Below are positions 1-8,660 of a stretch of 64,000 nucleotides of DNA, piece after piece. Source of the stretch: Peribacillus sp. FSL E2-0218 (GTDB taxonomy: Bacteria > Bacillota > Bacilli > Bacillales > DSM-1321); assembly GCF_037992945.1 (NCBI RefSeq), contig NZ_CP150304.1, positions 933,501 to 997,500 of the forward strand, read 5' to 3'. The notes below the pieces were generated by a model. The model worked only from the letters and a program-made list of their open reading frames with translations, was not told the origin of the DNA and searched no databases. Position numbers and translations under genes: made by a program. Each line of letters begins with the position of its first letter. Position 1 is the first letter of the stretch.

Positions 1-46
1 AATTTTGACCAAAGGTTACGAGATTTGGGCTCTTCGAGCCACTATG

Positions 47-1405
47 TTAAGCCGTTTTAGGACCTTGCCATGTCCAAGTGGCCATCTTCTTTACATTCAT
101 GGCAGCGAAAGTAAGCATCGCCTGCATCGACAATTTTTTAAGTCCCCTTAAAGTAGTCCAACGCATACCATGCTTTTCTTTTGCATCTGCGAATACACGC
201 TCAATCGTTTCTTTGCGTTTCGCATATATAGGTTTTACCTCTTGATGATGACGCAGATGATCTGCTTCTTCCACATATGCTTGCCAGATATGCCGTGTCA
301 CTACTTTTTGATGGTCTTTGCTTTCCGTACACCGTGATAAAAATGAGCATGTTGCACAAATTTGTTTTGGCGATTTGTATTCGCGATAGCCCTCTTTATT
401 TGTTGTTGAGTACTTTAAAGTTTCTCCCGAAGGGCAAAGGTAACAATCAAAGTGTTCATCGTAAACATAGTCATGTTTGCGAAAGAATCCTTCTTTTGTA
501 CGAGGACGTGTATAGGGTAAAGCAGGTGTGATTTCTTTGTTAAATAGGTAGCTTGTAATCGCTGGTGTTTTATAAGCTGCATCTGCGGCAACTGCTTCTG
601 GTTTTCCAACTTTCTCAATCACTTGCTCAACAAGTGGCTCCAAAATATGACTGTCATGTGTATTACCAGGTGTTACAATCGTTCCCAATACAAAACCGTT
701 GCCGTCTGCGGCCGCATGGAATGAATAGGCAAACTGTTTTGTTCGTTCATCTTTCACATAGTAGCCACTCTCAGGATCCGTAGTACTTTCTTTAATTGCT
801 TTGGTTTCTTCCTTATCAAATTTATCTGGTGGAAAAGGCTTCTTTCCGTGGTTTTCACGATCTTGATTGATTTCTTCTTGAAGACGTCCTTGATACGCTC
901 GTGTTTCTTTACGAACGATTTTCTTTTCAAATTTCCGTTTATTCGCACTGGCTTTCACATGTGTGGAATCCACGAAAACGTGTTCTACACTTATTACCTT
1001 TTTATTAGCAGCTGTCATTAAAATGCGACAGAAAATCTGTTCAAACAGGTCTGTATCTTTAAAGCGTCGCTCATAATTTTTTCCGAACGTAGAGAAATGA
1101 GGCACTTTATCATGGAAACCATAGCCTAAGAACCAACGATAAGCCATATTGGTTTCAACTTCTTCAATCGTTTTACGCATGGAACGAATACCGAAGGTAT
1201 ATTGAATGAAAGTCAGTTTAACTAAAATAACTGGATCAATACTTGGGCGTCCTACCTCTGAGTACATATCTTTCACCAAGTCATAAATGAAAGTGAAGTC
1301 AATGGCAGCCTCCATTTTACGAACCAAATGGTTCGGTGGCACCAGTTGATCTAAAGTAATCATTTCAAGTTGATCTCGCTGAATAGAATCATGTTTAGAA
1401 AGCAT
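47..1405 (-). CDS. IS1182-family DDE transposase, copy 1
   Basis: Cut-and-paste transposase of about 452 residues. An N-terminal DUF772-type domain covers roughly residues 40-115. The DDE catalytic residues fit the Asp in VFVDST (about 146), the Asp in AADAAY (about 275) and the Glu in ERVFAD (about 402). A Cys cluster (CxxC near 321, CxxC near 350 and a further Cys near 359) suggests a zinc site. The start is the ATG behind GAGGTGATGAGG, not the upstream GTG/ATG codons that overlap that ribosome site. It differs from copies 2 and 3 by a Val for Leu before ISVEH. The reading frame is intact, so it is probably active. Confidence 0.93.
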   Translation of the reverse strand: MLSKHDSIQRDQLEMITLDQLVPPNHLVRKMEAAIDFTFIYDLVKDMYSEVGRPSIDPVILVKLTFIQYTFGIRSMRKTIEEVETNMAYRWFLGYGFHDKVPHFSTFGKNYERRFKDTDLFEQIFCRILMTAANKKVISVEHVFVDSTHVKASANKRKFEKKIVRKETRAYQGRLQEEINQDRENHGKKPFPPDKFDKEETKAIKESTTDPESGYYVKDERTKQFAYSFHAAADGNGFVLGTIVTPGNTHDSHILEPLVEQVIEKVGKPEAVAADAAYKTPAITSYLFNKEITPALPYTRPRTKEGFFRKHDYVYDEHFDCYLCPSGETLKYSTTNKEGYREYKSPKQICATCSFLSRCTESKDHQKVVTRHIWQAYVEEADHLRHHQEVKPIYAKRKETIERVFADAKEKHGMRWTTLRGLKKLSMQAMLTFAAMNVKKMATWTWQGPKTA

Positions 1406-1489
1406 CCTCATCACCTCAAGTTTTAATCCTTCAATTTTAAAACAAAAATGACTCCAGTCAAAAGTGTTCTATCTAAAAGGTAAGACAAA

Positions 1490-1613
1490 GTTGATTGGAA
1501 CGGAAGGTACGAGACTCCTGCGGGAAAAGCGCGTCTAGGGGAGACCCCGCAGGCAAAGCCGAGGAGGCTCCCCGACCGCCCGCGGAAAGCGAGTGCCTGG
1601 AGTGGAAATCAAC
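1490..1613. repeat. GC-rich imperfect palindrome carried inside the IS (copy 1)
   Basis: A block of about 124 bp bounded by inverted GTTGATT ends, much richer in GC than the rest of the window, lying between the IS left end and the transposase. It is identical in position in all three copies. The 61-residue open frame across it has the Ser/Ala/Gly/Pro look of a GC-rich accident and no ribosome site. From memory, similar sequences occur as dispersed repeats in many Bacillaceae genomes; that is recollection, not a search result. Confidence 0.7.
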
Positions 1614-1677
1614 GTCTAAATTGTACAGGCCATAAAAATAGACAAACTCGATTTTCATCGAGTTTGTCTACAGTCTG

Positions 1678-1711
1678 AGGCGATCCTTCCATTTGGAAGG
1701 ATCGCCTTTTC
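1678..1711 (+). terminator. Terminator palindrome used as IS insertion target (copy 1)
   Basis: A 13-bp perfect stem (AGGCGATCCTTCC and its complement) with an ATTT loop, followed by TTTT on the plus strand. It directly adjoins the IS left end at 1677. By analogy with copies 2 and 3, a second copy of this hairpin should lie just outside the window beyond the IS right end. Confidence 0.8.
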
Positions 1712-1773
1712 CTGCGGAGTTAAAAAATTGAAAATTGTGGTATAATCATTTGATTATGTAAAGGAGTGATTTC

Positions 1774-1956
1774 TTGTTTATCAATTCTGGCGACATGATT
1801 TATCAGTTTTTTATCATGATTGTCCTAGTAGGAATATTTTACGCTGTTTATTACGTTGTTCGAGCACGTGCCGCTAAACAACCAAGCAAGTCCGGCAATA
1901 TGGAACAAAAACTTGATAGAATAATTGAATTACTTGAAAAGGATAAGAAAGAATGA
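1774..1956 (+). CDS. Small single-span membrane protein (DUF4083-like)
   Basis: Sixty residues. A hydrophobic segment at about residues 8-29 is followed by a basic stretch (RARAAK) and a charged amphipathic tail ending KLDRIIELLEKDKKE. This layout matches the small DUF4083 membrane proteins of Bacillus, whose function is unknown; the family assignment is from memory. The start is TTG at 1774, set by AAGGAGTGA upstream. A TATAAT-like box lies about 30 bp before the start. A UUCG-loop terminator follows at 1964-1986. It stands alone between IS copy 1 and the first germinant receptor operon. Confidence 0.7.
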   Translation: MFINSGDMIYQFFIMIVLVGIFYAVYYVVRARAAKQPSKSGNMEQKLDRIIELLEKDKKE

Positions 1957-2287
1957 CTAACAGGGATCGCTTCGGCGTCCGCCTTTTTGCATAGTAGGTG
2001 ACCAAATGATGCTTTGCTTGTTTTTGTTAAGCAGGCATACGATTAGTGGTAAAGTTCAGGGCTGCTAATGGGCGGCTTTTTTGTTGTCATCCGACCGGGA
2101 AGCAATGTCGAGGGGATTTAAGAAAACTGGACCTTAGAGGCTGATTTCCTCACTTTAAACGATAGTTGAATTCGATGTAATCAACTAACAGTAAGTAGGC
2201 TGAAGCGCGGAGCAGCCTTTAAGACGGTTTTTTTATGCAAGGCGATATCGGGAAATGCGCGTCTTCGTGAGGCGCTCCAGGCACAAC

Positions 2288-2316
2288 ATTGTAAAACATA
2301 TAAAAATAGACAAACT
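2288..2316 (-). mobile_element. Possible relic of an IS1182-like left end
   Basis: Over 29 bases this resembles IS copy 1 at 1617-1645, including an exact 17-base match (ATAAAAATAGACAAACT). The outer hairpin half and the terminal repeat are absent; the sequence instead runs into an AGCTGCC terminator. The match is short, so it could also be a shared terminator-associated sequence. Confidence 0.4.
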
Positions 2317-2421
2317 GAGCTGCCAAGAAGGCAGCTATTTTTATCGAACTAAAACAGTTTAGATGCATGAGATTTTTGAAAAAAACAGAGGATGACTGTC
2401 TTTGAGTCCGTCGGCATTTAT

Positions 2422-2450
2422 CGAATAAAAACGGTCTTTAATGCAAATAA
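2422..2450 (+). promoter_or_regulatory. Candidate sigma-G promoter of germinant receptor operon 1
   Basis: CGAATA and CAAATAA separated by 16 bp, 34 bp before the first start codon. The forespore sigma-G consensus (TGAATA, about 17-18 bp, CATACTA) is only partly met. Support comes from better matches at the same place in front of the other two receptor operons. Confidence 0.4.
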
Positions 2451-2483
2451 TCTATCTATTACCAGTTGTTAAGGGGCAATTTA

Positions 2484-3803
2484 ATGAGGAATAAAATAGT
2501 AAAAGAAATTGAGGCCACGTTTTCCAATCAAGGCGATTTTTTCATTGAAGAAGAACTAGTAGATCAAACAAAAATCTTTCTAATAGGGTTCAAAACGCTG
2601 GTCGATTTAACGAAGTCGAAATTATATGTTCAGCAAATGGCAGATTCGAACACGTCAGTAAAAGCTTTGTTCATAAATCTTAATGACCGGGTGAACGTTG
2701 ATGCAAAACAGCTGATTAAAGGGATTTTAGAAGGCAATTTAGTGATCGTTTCAGAAGACGGCAAACAAAATGCCATCGTTAATCCCATCGTTCAAAGTTT
2801 GAGGAGCAGCGTTTCCGAGCCTAAAAATGAAAGTCCGATTCAATCATCTACGGATGCCTTTGGAGATGATATCAATACGAACGTCGGGATGATCAGAAAA
2901 AGGCTTACCACTGCAAGTCTATGCCATTGTTCCTATGAAGTCGGAGACCTGGAAAAGCGAAAGTTATCCATGCTCTATATTAAAGGCAGGACCCCAAATG
3001 CCCTTATTGACAAGGTCGACCAGCAGTTAAAAGGGATTAAATCAGATATTGATACAATTGATGACCTCAATTTGCAATTTGGTAAACGCAGGTTGAGTCC
3101 TGTCAGTCATCTTTTCGCCACCGAACTGCCGATTTCGGCCATACATTCATTAAAAGAGAACAAAATCGTGCTTTTTTTGGATAATTGTCCGTTTGCGCTT
3201 GTTTTTCCTAACCTCCTTTGGGACATGTTAGTTAGTATAAATGACCGCAATTTCCCTTCGATCCTTTCATTTATGCTTCGGTTTTTTAGAGTGATAGGGC
3301 TTGTGGCCACGCTGATCCTCCCTGCGTTATATGTTGCTTTGGTGTCGGTGAATCCGGAGGTATTTAAGTTGGATCTTGCGTTGTTTGTCGCCAAGAGCAG
3401 GGAGGGCATTCCGTTAACGGCCTTTCTGGAAACGATCGCCATGGTCGTGTTGGTTGATTTGATACTAGAAGCGATTGTAAGACTTCCCAAAAGCGTCGGA
3501 CCGGCCATTACAATGGTTGGAGGAATCATATTGGGACAGGCGATGGTGGAGGCCAAATTAGTCAGTAACTTGTTGGTGATTGTGATCACGGCTGTCGTGA
3601 TTGCAAGTTCGTCGGTCATCGGCATGCAGAATTCTTTGTACATTCGCTTGCTGAAATATCCGATTTTAATATTGGCATCACTTTTCGGTATTTTAGGGGT
3701 ATGTACGGGTTTTATTTTCACCATAATATACTTGGCAAGTTTAACATCGGTCGACATTCCTTATATGACGTTCCGTATTAAAAAAGAAGGAGCAACAAAG
3801 TGA
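2484..3803 (+). CDS. GerA-type spore germinant receptor subunit A (operon 1)
   Basis: 439 residues from the ATG at 2484 (AAGGGG 7 bp upstream); the open frame starts at a TTG six codons earlier with no ribosome site. The first 270 residues or so form the soluble GerA N-terminal region. Membrane segments follow, with family landmarks such as LRFFRVIGLVATLILPALY, REGIPLTAFLE and the Gly-rich GGIILGQAMVEA. In this family the A subunit sits in the spore inner membrane and takes part in nutrient sensing. It is shorter than the usual 480-500 residues: the tail after TSVDIPYM is only about a dozen residues and lacks the usual KD..IRLP stretch. Overlaps the next gene by 4 bp (GTGA). Confidence 0.9.
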   Translation: MRNKIVKEIEATFSNQGDFFIEEELVDQTKIFLIGFKTLVDLTKSKLYVQQMADSNTSVKALFINLNDRVNVDAKQLIKGILEGNLVIVSEDGKQNAIVNPIVQSLRSSVSEPKNESPIQSSTDAFGDDINTNVGMIRKRLTTASLCHCSYEVGDLEKRKLSMLYIKGRTPNALIDKVDQQLKGIKSDIDTIDDLNLQFGKRRLSPVSHLFATELPISAIHSLKENKIVLFLDNCPFALVFPNLLWDMLVSINDRNFPSILSFMLRFFRVIGLVATLILPALYVALVSVNPEVFKLDLALFVAKSREGIPLTAFLETIAMVVLVDLILEAIVRLPKSVGPAITMVGGIILGQAMVEAKLVSNLLVIVITAVVIASSSVIGMQNSLYIRLLKYPILILASLFGILGVCTGFIFTIIYLASLTSVDIPYMTFRIKKEGATK

Positions 3804-4873
3804 CGCAACGGATACAAATCGAAGCAGTTTTCATTATCATACATTTAAGCTTTGGCTATGTTGTATATCCTAACCTCATATATATGTTAACGAAAACAGC
3901 TCATTGGGAAGTCATCATCTGCCAAGCTCTTCTGCAATTAATGTTGATTTGGGTCTACATTAAAGGATTACATTACTTTCCGACACATAATGTCATTGAT
4001 ATATATTTGAAAATGGGAAGGTGGGCGGCAATTGTTTTCCTTACTCCGTTTGTGATCAACTTGATTGCGCTAGCTTCCCTCAACATTCGCATCCACACGG
4101 AAGTCATCATTTCGATTTTTTTGCCTCGAACCCCTTATTGGGCAATATTGATGCTGCTATTTTTCATTTCGATATATACAGCTTTAAAAGGTTTAGGAAC
4201 AATTTTGCGTTCCGCCATTTTCATTTTCCTGTTTGTTATTCCTTTGGTGGTTTTGAATATTTTCTCTTCCGTAATAAATTTTAATATACATAATGTGACG
4301 CCTGGTTTGAATCTTCCACCCAAGTTCTTGGTGGATATTAAATTTTTTTACCTATTAGGATTTTCCTCATTTTTGTTTTTGGGGTTCATGACTTCCAAAA
4401 CAAAATTGATATTTCGCCAACTTTTTGGAGCATGGGTGATTGTAACGCTATTATTCCTATCAGTCGTGTATATCCCCTTATTCATTTTCGGACAAGATAC
4501 GGTCGTTACGCTGAAAAATCCTTTCCTGGAAGCAATGGACTCAATAGACATTAGCTGGTTTTCATTCAATCGACAAGCCATATTCTTCGGTGTGTTGCTG
4601 GTCGGATTAGTGATACTGACGAATTCAGTTTTATTTTGGATGATAGGAACAATCATGCAAAAAATATTCAAATGGCATTCTTCGTATTGGATTATTGCTT
4701 GTGCTTTCATCGCATTTATTTTCGCGTTAGTTGTTCCAAACAAATATTTGCTGGAAAAATATTTTTTGTGGAGCTCAGGTGCTCAAGCTTTTTTCATGAT
4801 TATCATTCCAATAACCATATTTATCTATGGATCCTGGTCGAATAGAGGTGTTAGGGGGCATGAAGAAAAATAG
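3800..4873 (+). CDS. GerA-type germinant receptor subunit B (operon 1)
   Basis: 357 residues, almost entirely hydrophobic with about ten membrane spans, as expected of the GerAB/endospore germination permease branch of the APC superfamily. The B subunit is the likely germinant-binding component of the receptor; the ligand cannot be read from sequence. The GTG start overlaps the stop of the A subunit (GTGA), implying translational coupling, and the end overlaps the C subunit by 14 bp. Lone histidines and charged residues inside spans, such as RIHTEVIISIFLPRTPYW, are typical of the family. Confidence 0.9.
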   Translation: MTQRIQIEAVFIIIHLSFGYVVYPNLIYMLTKTAHWEVIICQALLQLMLIWVYIKGLHYFPTHNVIDIYLKMGRWAAIVFLTPFVINLIALASLNIRIHTEVIISIFLPRTPYWAILMLLFFISIYTALKGLGTILRSAIFIFLFVIPLVVLNIFSSVINFNIHNVTPGLNLPPKFLVDIKFFYLLGFSSFLFLGFMTSKTKLIFRQLFGAWVIVTLLFLSVVYIPLFIFGQDTVVTLKNPFLEAMDSIDISWFSFNRQAIFFGVLLVGLVILTNSVLFWMIGTIMQKIFKWHSSYWIIACAFIAFIFALVVPNKYLLEKYFLWSSGAQAFFMIIIPITIFIYGSWSNRGVRGHEEK

Positions 4874-5912
4874 ACTATTTAAACTTTCTATCGTATGTAT
4901 GACGATCATCCTTCTCAGCGGATGTTGGGATATCAAAGATATTAATAAGCGCACCATTCCGTTAGTCTTGGGCATTTCCAAGGAACAGGGAGGACAGTAT
5001 AAAGTGACATTACAAATACCTGTACTCAAAAATGAAAGCCAAGTATCGAAGGTCGTAACAGGGAAAGGCGAATCGATTACAAGTGCACTTGGGAAAATCA
5101 GGACAAACTCGGAAAATGCTGTTGATTACACACAAATAAGATTAATTGTCGTTCAAAACAACTTGGCGCATAATCAAAAGGAATTATCGGCCATTGTAAA
5201 ATTTTTAATGGGCTCAGAAGAGATTCCGTCCAGGTCGTTAATAGCCATTACAGATGAAAATGTCGAGGATGTATTATCAAGCATTAACGATAAATTGGGT
5301 GTCCATGCTTCTTCCATCTATGACTTTTTTAATAAAGGGGCTGACTGGGCTCCAGAGATCTTTAGTACCCCTGTTTGGGAAGTGTATCGGAGCCTGTTTT
5401 CTTCCACTAAAGATATCGCCGTTCCTGTCATCCGTTCAGGAAAGAATACAGTATTAATCTTCGAAGGCTCGGATATCTTGAAAAAAGGCGAATTAATGGA
5501 TAGATTCAGACCGGAAGAAATCCAATTAATTCGTGTGCTGCAAAACAAAAATGAAAAAGGGAAAATAGAGAGTTTAGGTTTTGCCAGTATTATGGTTTCA
5601 AACAGTTCAATTCGACTGACACCATCGTTGAAAAATAATAAACCGTCATTGTCTAGCAACTTGAATATAAAAATAAACGTTTTAGAGAGAAATGATGGAG
5701 TCACAAATAAAAAAATCATTGAAGAACTTGAAAGAGTTATTGAAAAGCGGTTTTTTCAAGTACTTAAGAGAATGCAGGAAAGCCATGCCGATATATTTGG
5801 CTTTGGCCAAGAATTTCAACAGTTTATTTCTTATAATGAACTAAAAAACTGGAGGGATGAATATTTTCCCGAACTGAAGGTGAATTTCGAGGTCGAAGTT
5901 AATATGGAGTAA
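4860..5912 (+). CDS. GerA-type germinant receptor subunit C, lipoprotein (operon 1)
   Basis: 350 residues from the ATG at 4860, chosen because AGGGGGC precedes it and a signal peptide follows directly. The N-terminus has KK, a hydrophobic core and the lipobox LLSGC, so it should be lipidated by diacylglyceryl transferase as known for GerC proteins. The Ger(x)C fold follows: WDIKDINKRTIPLVLGIS, then KGESITSALGKI, and a C-terminal domain ending in KNWRDEYFPELKVNFEVEV. It is the only one of the three GerC proteins here with a lipobox. It overlaps gerB. Confidence 0.92.
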   Translation: MKKNRLFKLSIVCMTIILLSGCWDIKDINKRTIPLVLGISKEQGGQYKVTLQIPVLKNESQVSKVVTGKGESITSALGKIRTNSENAVDYTQIRLIVVQNNLAHNQKELSAIVKFLMGSEEIPSRSLIAITDENVEDVLSSINDKLGVHASSIYDFFNKGADWAPEIFSTPVWEVYRSLFSSTKDIAVPVIRSGKNTVLIFEGSDILKKGELMDRFRPEEIQLIRVLQNKNEKGKIESLGFASIMVSNSSIRLTPSLKNNKPSLSSNLNIKINVLERNDGVTNKKIIEELERVIEKRFFQVLKRMQESHADIFGFGQEFQQFISYNELKNWRDEYFPELKVNFEVEVNME

Positions 5913-6039
5913 GGCCGTTCGGATTGCATTTCCGAGTCTTCGAGTAAGGCGACTAGGGTACCTTCAAGGTCCTCAGGCGCCCGTTTCCGAAGGGGAAAAT
6001 CAATTCATGTATCCGCCCGACATTGAGACAGCGCTCCAT

Positions 6040-6492
6040 TCAAGGGGCATATTTATCTTTCAAATGATCCGAGCCGATACCACCGATAAGCATCAGCGCC
6101 AATGGCAGGAAATTCGACACAGCTGGCATACCTTCTAAAAACGTAATGTCTGTGCCAGCAAATTTGTTAAGGCCCAAAATGATGAGTTTGGATATTAATA
6201 AAAATGATCCAAGTAAAAACACACTATCAAAGAATACCTTTCTATTTGGAAATGCCAATTGCTTACTATCCCGTATTATTTTTTCTTTCAATTCCTCGTC
6301 ACTCCTTAATAATTCATCAATCGTAATATGAAATAAGTCACTCAAATGAATGATTACTTCGATGCTCGGATAATTTTTTCCTGTTTCCCATTTTGACACA
6401 GATTGCCGACTCACATGAATCTTCTCTGCAAGATCATTCTGTGACCAATTCCGCTTTTCCCGTTCTTGTTTCAATCGTTCGCTAAGTATCAT
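6040..6492 (-). CDS. XRE-family transcriptional regulator with C-terminal membrane segments
   Basis: 150 residues. Residues 5-60 form a Cro/C1-type helix-turn-helix (WSQNDLAEKIHVSRQSVSKWETGK), followed by a short linker. The C-terminal half has two hydrophobic stretches (about 85-105 and 125-140), so it is probably membrane-attached. This two-part form is common in Firmicutes, often beside the membrane genes it controls, but none is adjacent here. Ribosome site AAAGGAAAGG precedes the ATG. Target genes are unknown. Confidence 0.85.
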   Translation of the reverse strand: MILSERLKQEREKRNWSQNDLAEKIHVSRQSVSKWETGKNYPSIEVIIHLSDLFHITIDELLRSDEELKEKIIRDSKQLAFPNRKVFFDSVFLLGSFLLISKLIILGLNKFAGTDITFLEGMPAVSNFLPLALMLIGGIGSDHLKDKYAP

Positions 6493-7075
6493 GAATAATT
6501 CCTTTCCTTTCTTGTTTCCTAGTATGGTGAGCTGGCACCTTTAAAGTAAAGCGAGTATTGGGCGCATTGCCGTGCAACCTATGGGTTACACCAGGGTAAA
6601 CCCTGATATATCAAGGTTTTTTGTGATTTTTAGAAATCGCTTAATGCTGTCAAAAAAATTGAATCGAGGAGATATGGCCGCCGTTTTCTACAGTATGTTC
6701 TTATTAGCTATTATCATGGGCATATTGAAATCATAAAAATGAGCGCTTTGTCAGATACAGCTCGAGGTCTGGTTGGTTCATTTAAGGTATTATTTTTAGT
6801 GTATAGTATTCCTCTGAAAAGTGGGTGCAAACATTATCCGGTTTTATACGTAAATGTAAATAATGCTTCTTCTTTTTGCATGGCTTGTTCTCTATATGAT
6901 ATGGAAGACGATGAGTTGATTGGTGGGTTTCTTCATGGTGCAGGTAACGGGAGCTAGAGGTCAACTGTGAGAAAGTGAAATTAGACCTTCCTTGGAACAG
7001 TTTATATCTGGGTATGGTTTTACGTTGTCTGGCTAACCAAGCAGTGACAAAACATGGCGGTTCACGTAAATGAAC
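6493..7075. other. Gene-poor stretch
   Basis: Only one short ORF with a ribosome site (6674-6736) was found. Bases 6579-6600 contain small palindromes (AACCTATGGGTT and CAGGGTAAACCCTG) that could be operator or hairpin elements. The 72-codon frame at 6739-6957 has no ribosome site and looks accidental. Confidence 0.5.
6674..6736 (+). CDS. Possible 20-residue membrane peptide
   Basis: ATG at 6674 preceded by CGAGGAG. Encodes MAAVFYSMFLLAIIMGILKS, a single hydrophobic span with a basic end. No homologue is recognised. It could be a genuine small membrane protein or the leftover of a longer gene. Confidence 0.3.
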   Translation: MAAVFYSMFLLAIIMGILKS

Positions 7076-7113
7076 AAGCCCTCCTGCATTCCATTCAATC
7101 TGCAGGAGGGCTT
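7076..7113. terminator. Strong hairpin terminator downstream of the SnoaL-like gene
   Basis: A 13-bp perfect stem (AAGCCCTCCTGCA and its complement) around a 12-base loop. It lies 8 bp beyond the stop of the minus-strand gene. Its A/T flanks are short, so it may work in either direction. Confidence 0.7.
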
Positions 7114-7120
7114 ATTGTGG

Positions 7121-7570
7121 TTAAGAATTCAATAATTGAGCAAAATGAAGATTGATAGAGGTAATTTTCCATCCTTCATCTGTGCGTAGGTATTCAACAT
7201 CCTCACTTTGATAAACGAGGTTTGTTACACCGTTACCTTTTACACCAACCCATAACAAGTATTTTCCGGTCGCTTGATCTCCTTTAATGTTAATGATCGG
7301 GTTAGTGAAGCTATGCATGCCAAGTTCACCGTCGGCAGTCGCTTCTTTCAACATATCGATAATATTATTGACTCCTTTCGAATCGACACCCATAGCTGCA
7401 CATTTCCAAGTGGCGTCTTCAGTAAAAAGAGCAGGAAGGCTTTCAAAATCCACTTCCTTGCCATTCCAGCCTTTATCTACATAATGTCCATATGTGGCTT
7501 GTAGCTTCTTGATGCTTTCAATATCCTCAAGATATTGAATTCTTTCTTCTAAAGATCGTTCTTGTCTCAT
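7121..7570 (-). CDS. SnoaL-like / NTF2-fold protein
   Basis: 149 residues from the ATG at 7570, which has GGGAGG 9 bp upstream; the longer frame begins at a GTG without a ribosome site. The sequence fits the SnoaL-like (SnoaL_4) NTF2 fold: an N-terminal helix (EDIESIKKLQATYGHYVDKG), LFTEDATWKCAAMG, and a final strand EGWKITSINLHF. These proteins act as small dehydratases, isomerases or ligand binders, and the substrate here is unknown. It lies 66 bp from the co-directional aldo-keto reductase and probably shares its promoter and TetR control. Confidence 0.8.
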   Translation of the reverse strand: MRQERSLEERIQYLEDIESIKKLQATYGHYVDKGWNGKEVDFESLPALFTEDATWKCAAMGVDSKGVNNIIDMLKEATADGELGMHSFTNPIINIKGDQATGKYLLWVGVKGNGVTNLVYQSEDVEYLRTDEGWKITSINLHFAQLLNS

Positions 7571-7635
7571 TCTGCTTATCCTCCCTGACACCTCATGATT
7601 TTTTATATTATATTCGTGGATAAATCATTTCCGTT

Positions 7636-8601
7636 TTATAAATTAGTCTGTTTCATTTGCTCGCTTTGCATCCGCTCTCCATGTACCAAATCCTTTGGAC
7701 TCACTGCTTCGATACGCTCCAAATCTTCAGCTGTTAAGGGAATTTGAACGGCAGCTGCATTTTCTTCTAAATAGCTGATGCGCTTTGTACCAGGAATCGG
7801 CAAGGCATCGTTTGCCATTGTCCATGCTAGAGCTAATTGAGAGGGTGTAACATTTTTCTCCTCTGCGATTTTTTTTATTTCTTCCAGAACATCCAGATTC
7901 TTTTGGAAGTTGTCTCCTTGGTAACGTGGTAACCATCTGCGAATATCGTCTTCAGCAAGATCTTCAAACTTACGTAATTCCCCAGAGATCATCCCGCGGC
8001 TTAGTGGACTGTATGCCACATGGGTAATACCTAATTCTTTCACAACCGGCAAGATTTCATCTTCAATATCCCGGCTCCAAAGGGAGTATTCGGTTTGTAA
8101 AGCGGAAATTGGGTGAATGGCATGAGCGCGTTTAATCGTTTCAGCACCGGCTTCCGATAAACCAAGATAACGAACTTTACCGGCCGTTATTAAATCGGAT
8201 ATCGCTCCTACTGTTTCTTCAATCGGGACATTAGGGTCTACGCGATGCTGATAATAAAGGTCAATGTAGTCTACATCCAATCGACGAAGACTTTCTTCTA
8301 TTGATTTTTTTACATAATCCGGGTGCCCACTCACGCTGTAGTCAGGTAAGAAACCAAACTTGGAAGCAATAATGGCTTGTTCCCGCCGTCCTTTTAATGC
8401 TTTTCCAAGAAGCACTTCATTATGTCCATTTCCATAAATATCGGCTGTATCTAACAATGTCACACCTAACTCCAGCGCACGGTGGATGGTCCGAGTGGAT
8501 TCTTTGTCATCAGTTGCACCATATGTTCCAGACATCCCCATCAACCCAAGGCCCATAGCTGACACTTGTAAGTCACTATTTCCTAATTTTCGTGTTCTCA
8601 T
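7636..8601 (-). CDS. Aldo/keto reductase (NADPH-dependent oxidoreductase)
   Basis: 321 residues, normal for the AKR superfamily TIM barrel. The catalytic tetrad is visible: Asp and Tyr in LLDTADIYG, Lys in IIASKFG, and His in YYQHRVDP. The C-terminal cofactor region has PIPGTKRISYLEENAAA. It resembles the AKR13/YakC-type reductases that reduce reactive aldehydes and ketones. It is divergent from a TetR regulator over a palindromic operator, suggesting induction by a small molecule that it or the downstream SnoaL-like protein handles. Substrate not predictable. Confidence 0.9.
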   Translation of the reverse strand: MRTRKLGNSDLQVSAMGLGLMGMSGTYGATDDKESTRTIHRALELGVTLLDTADIYGNGHNEVLLGKALKGRREQAIIASKFGFLPDYSVSGHPDYVKKSIEESLRRLDVDYIDLYYQHRVDPNVPIEETVGAISDLITAGKVRYLGLSEAGAETIKRAHAIHPISALQTEYSLWSRDIEDEILPVVKELGITHVAYSPLSRGMISGELRKFEDLAEDDIRRWLPRYQGDNFQKNLDVLEEIKKIAEEKNVTPSQLALAWTMANDALPIPGTKRISYLEENAAAVQIPLTAEDLERIEAVSPKDLVHGERMQSEQMKQTNL

Positions 8602-8660
8602 ATCATTAGCAGCTCCCTTCGTTTGTTATATCAAAAATAGAATAACACCAACAACGAACT

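Larger units (their letters stand above)
1..1677 (-). mobile_element. IS1182-like insertion sequence, copy 1 (right end cut by window edge)
   Basis: Reverse-oriented copy of a 1740-bp element that is complete at 17690-19429 and 39057-40796. The left terminal inverted repeat (CAGACTGTAGACAAA read inward) ends at 1677. The right-end 63 bp, with that terminal repeat and the internal terminator, lie outside the window. Inside the left end is a hairpin (GACAAACTCGAT and its complement, 1641-1668), then a GC-rich repeat, then the transposase. The left end abuts a terminator palindrome at 1678-1707. Only a few base differences from the other copies are visible, so transposition was recent. Confidence 0.93.
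1957..2483. other. Gene-free stretch with several terminator-like hairpins and an IS left-end relic
   Basis: No credible gene. Four hairpins with T tracts were seen: 1964-1986 (GGATCGC-TTCG-GCGTCC), 2061-2082, 2198-2232 (weak) and 2318-2341 (AGCTGCC/GGCAGCT). Bases 2288-2316 match the inner IS left end (shared ATAAAAATAGACAAACT). The pile-up of hairpins and an IS scrap suggests repeated insertion and decay. Confidence 0.6.

Noticed and set aside
1473..1658. 61-codon frame in the IS leader, identical in all three copies
   Set aside because: It crosses the GC-rich palindrome, begins inside the IS left-end hairpin and lacks a ribosome site; identity reflects recent transposition, not coding selection.
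3107..3757. 216-codon frame antisense to the first gerA gene
   Set aside because: It is a shadow of a well-supported gene in frame with the family; no ribosome site and no recognisable protein.
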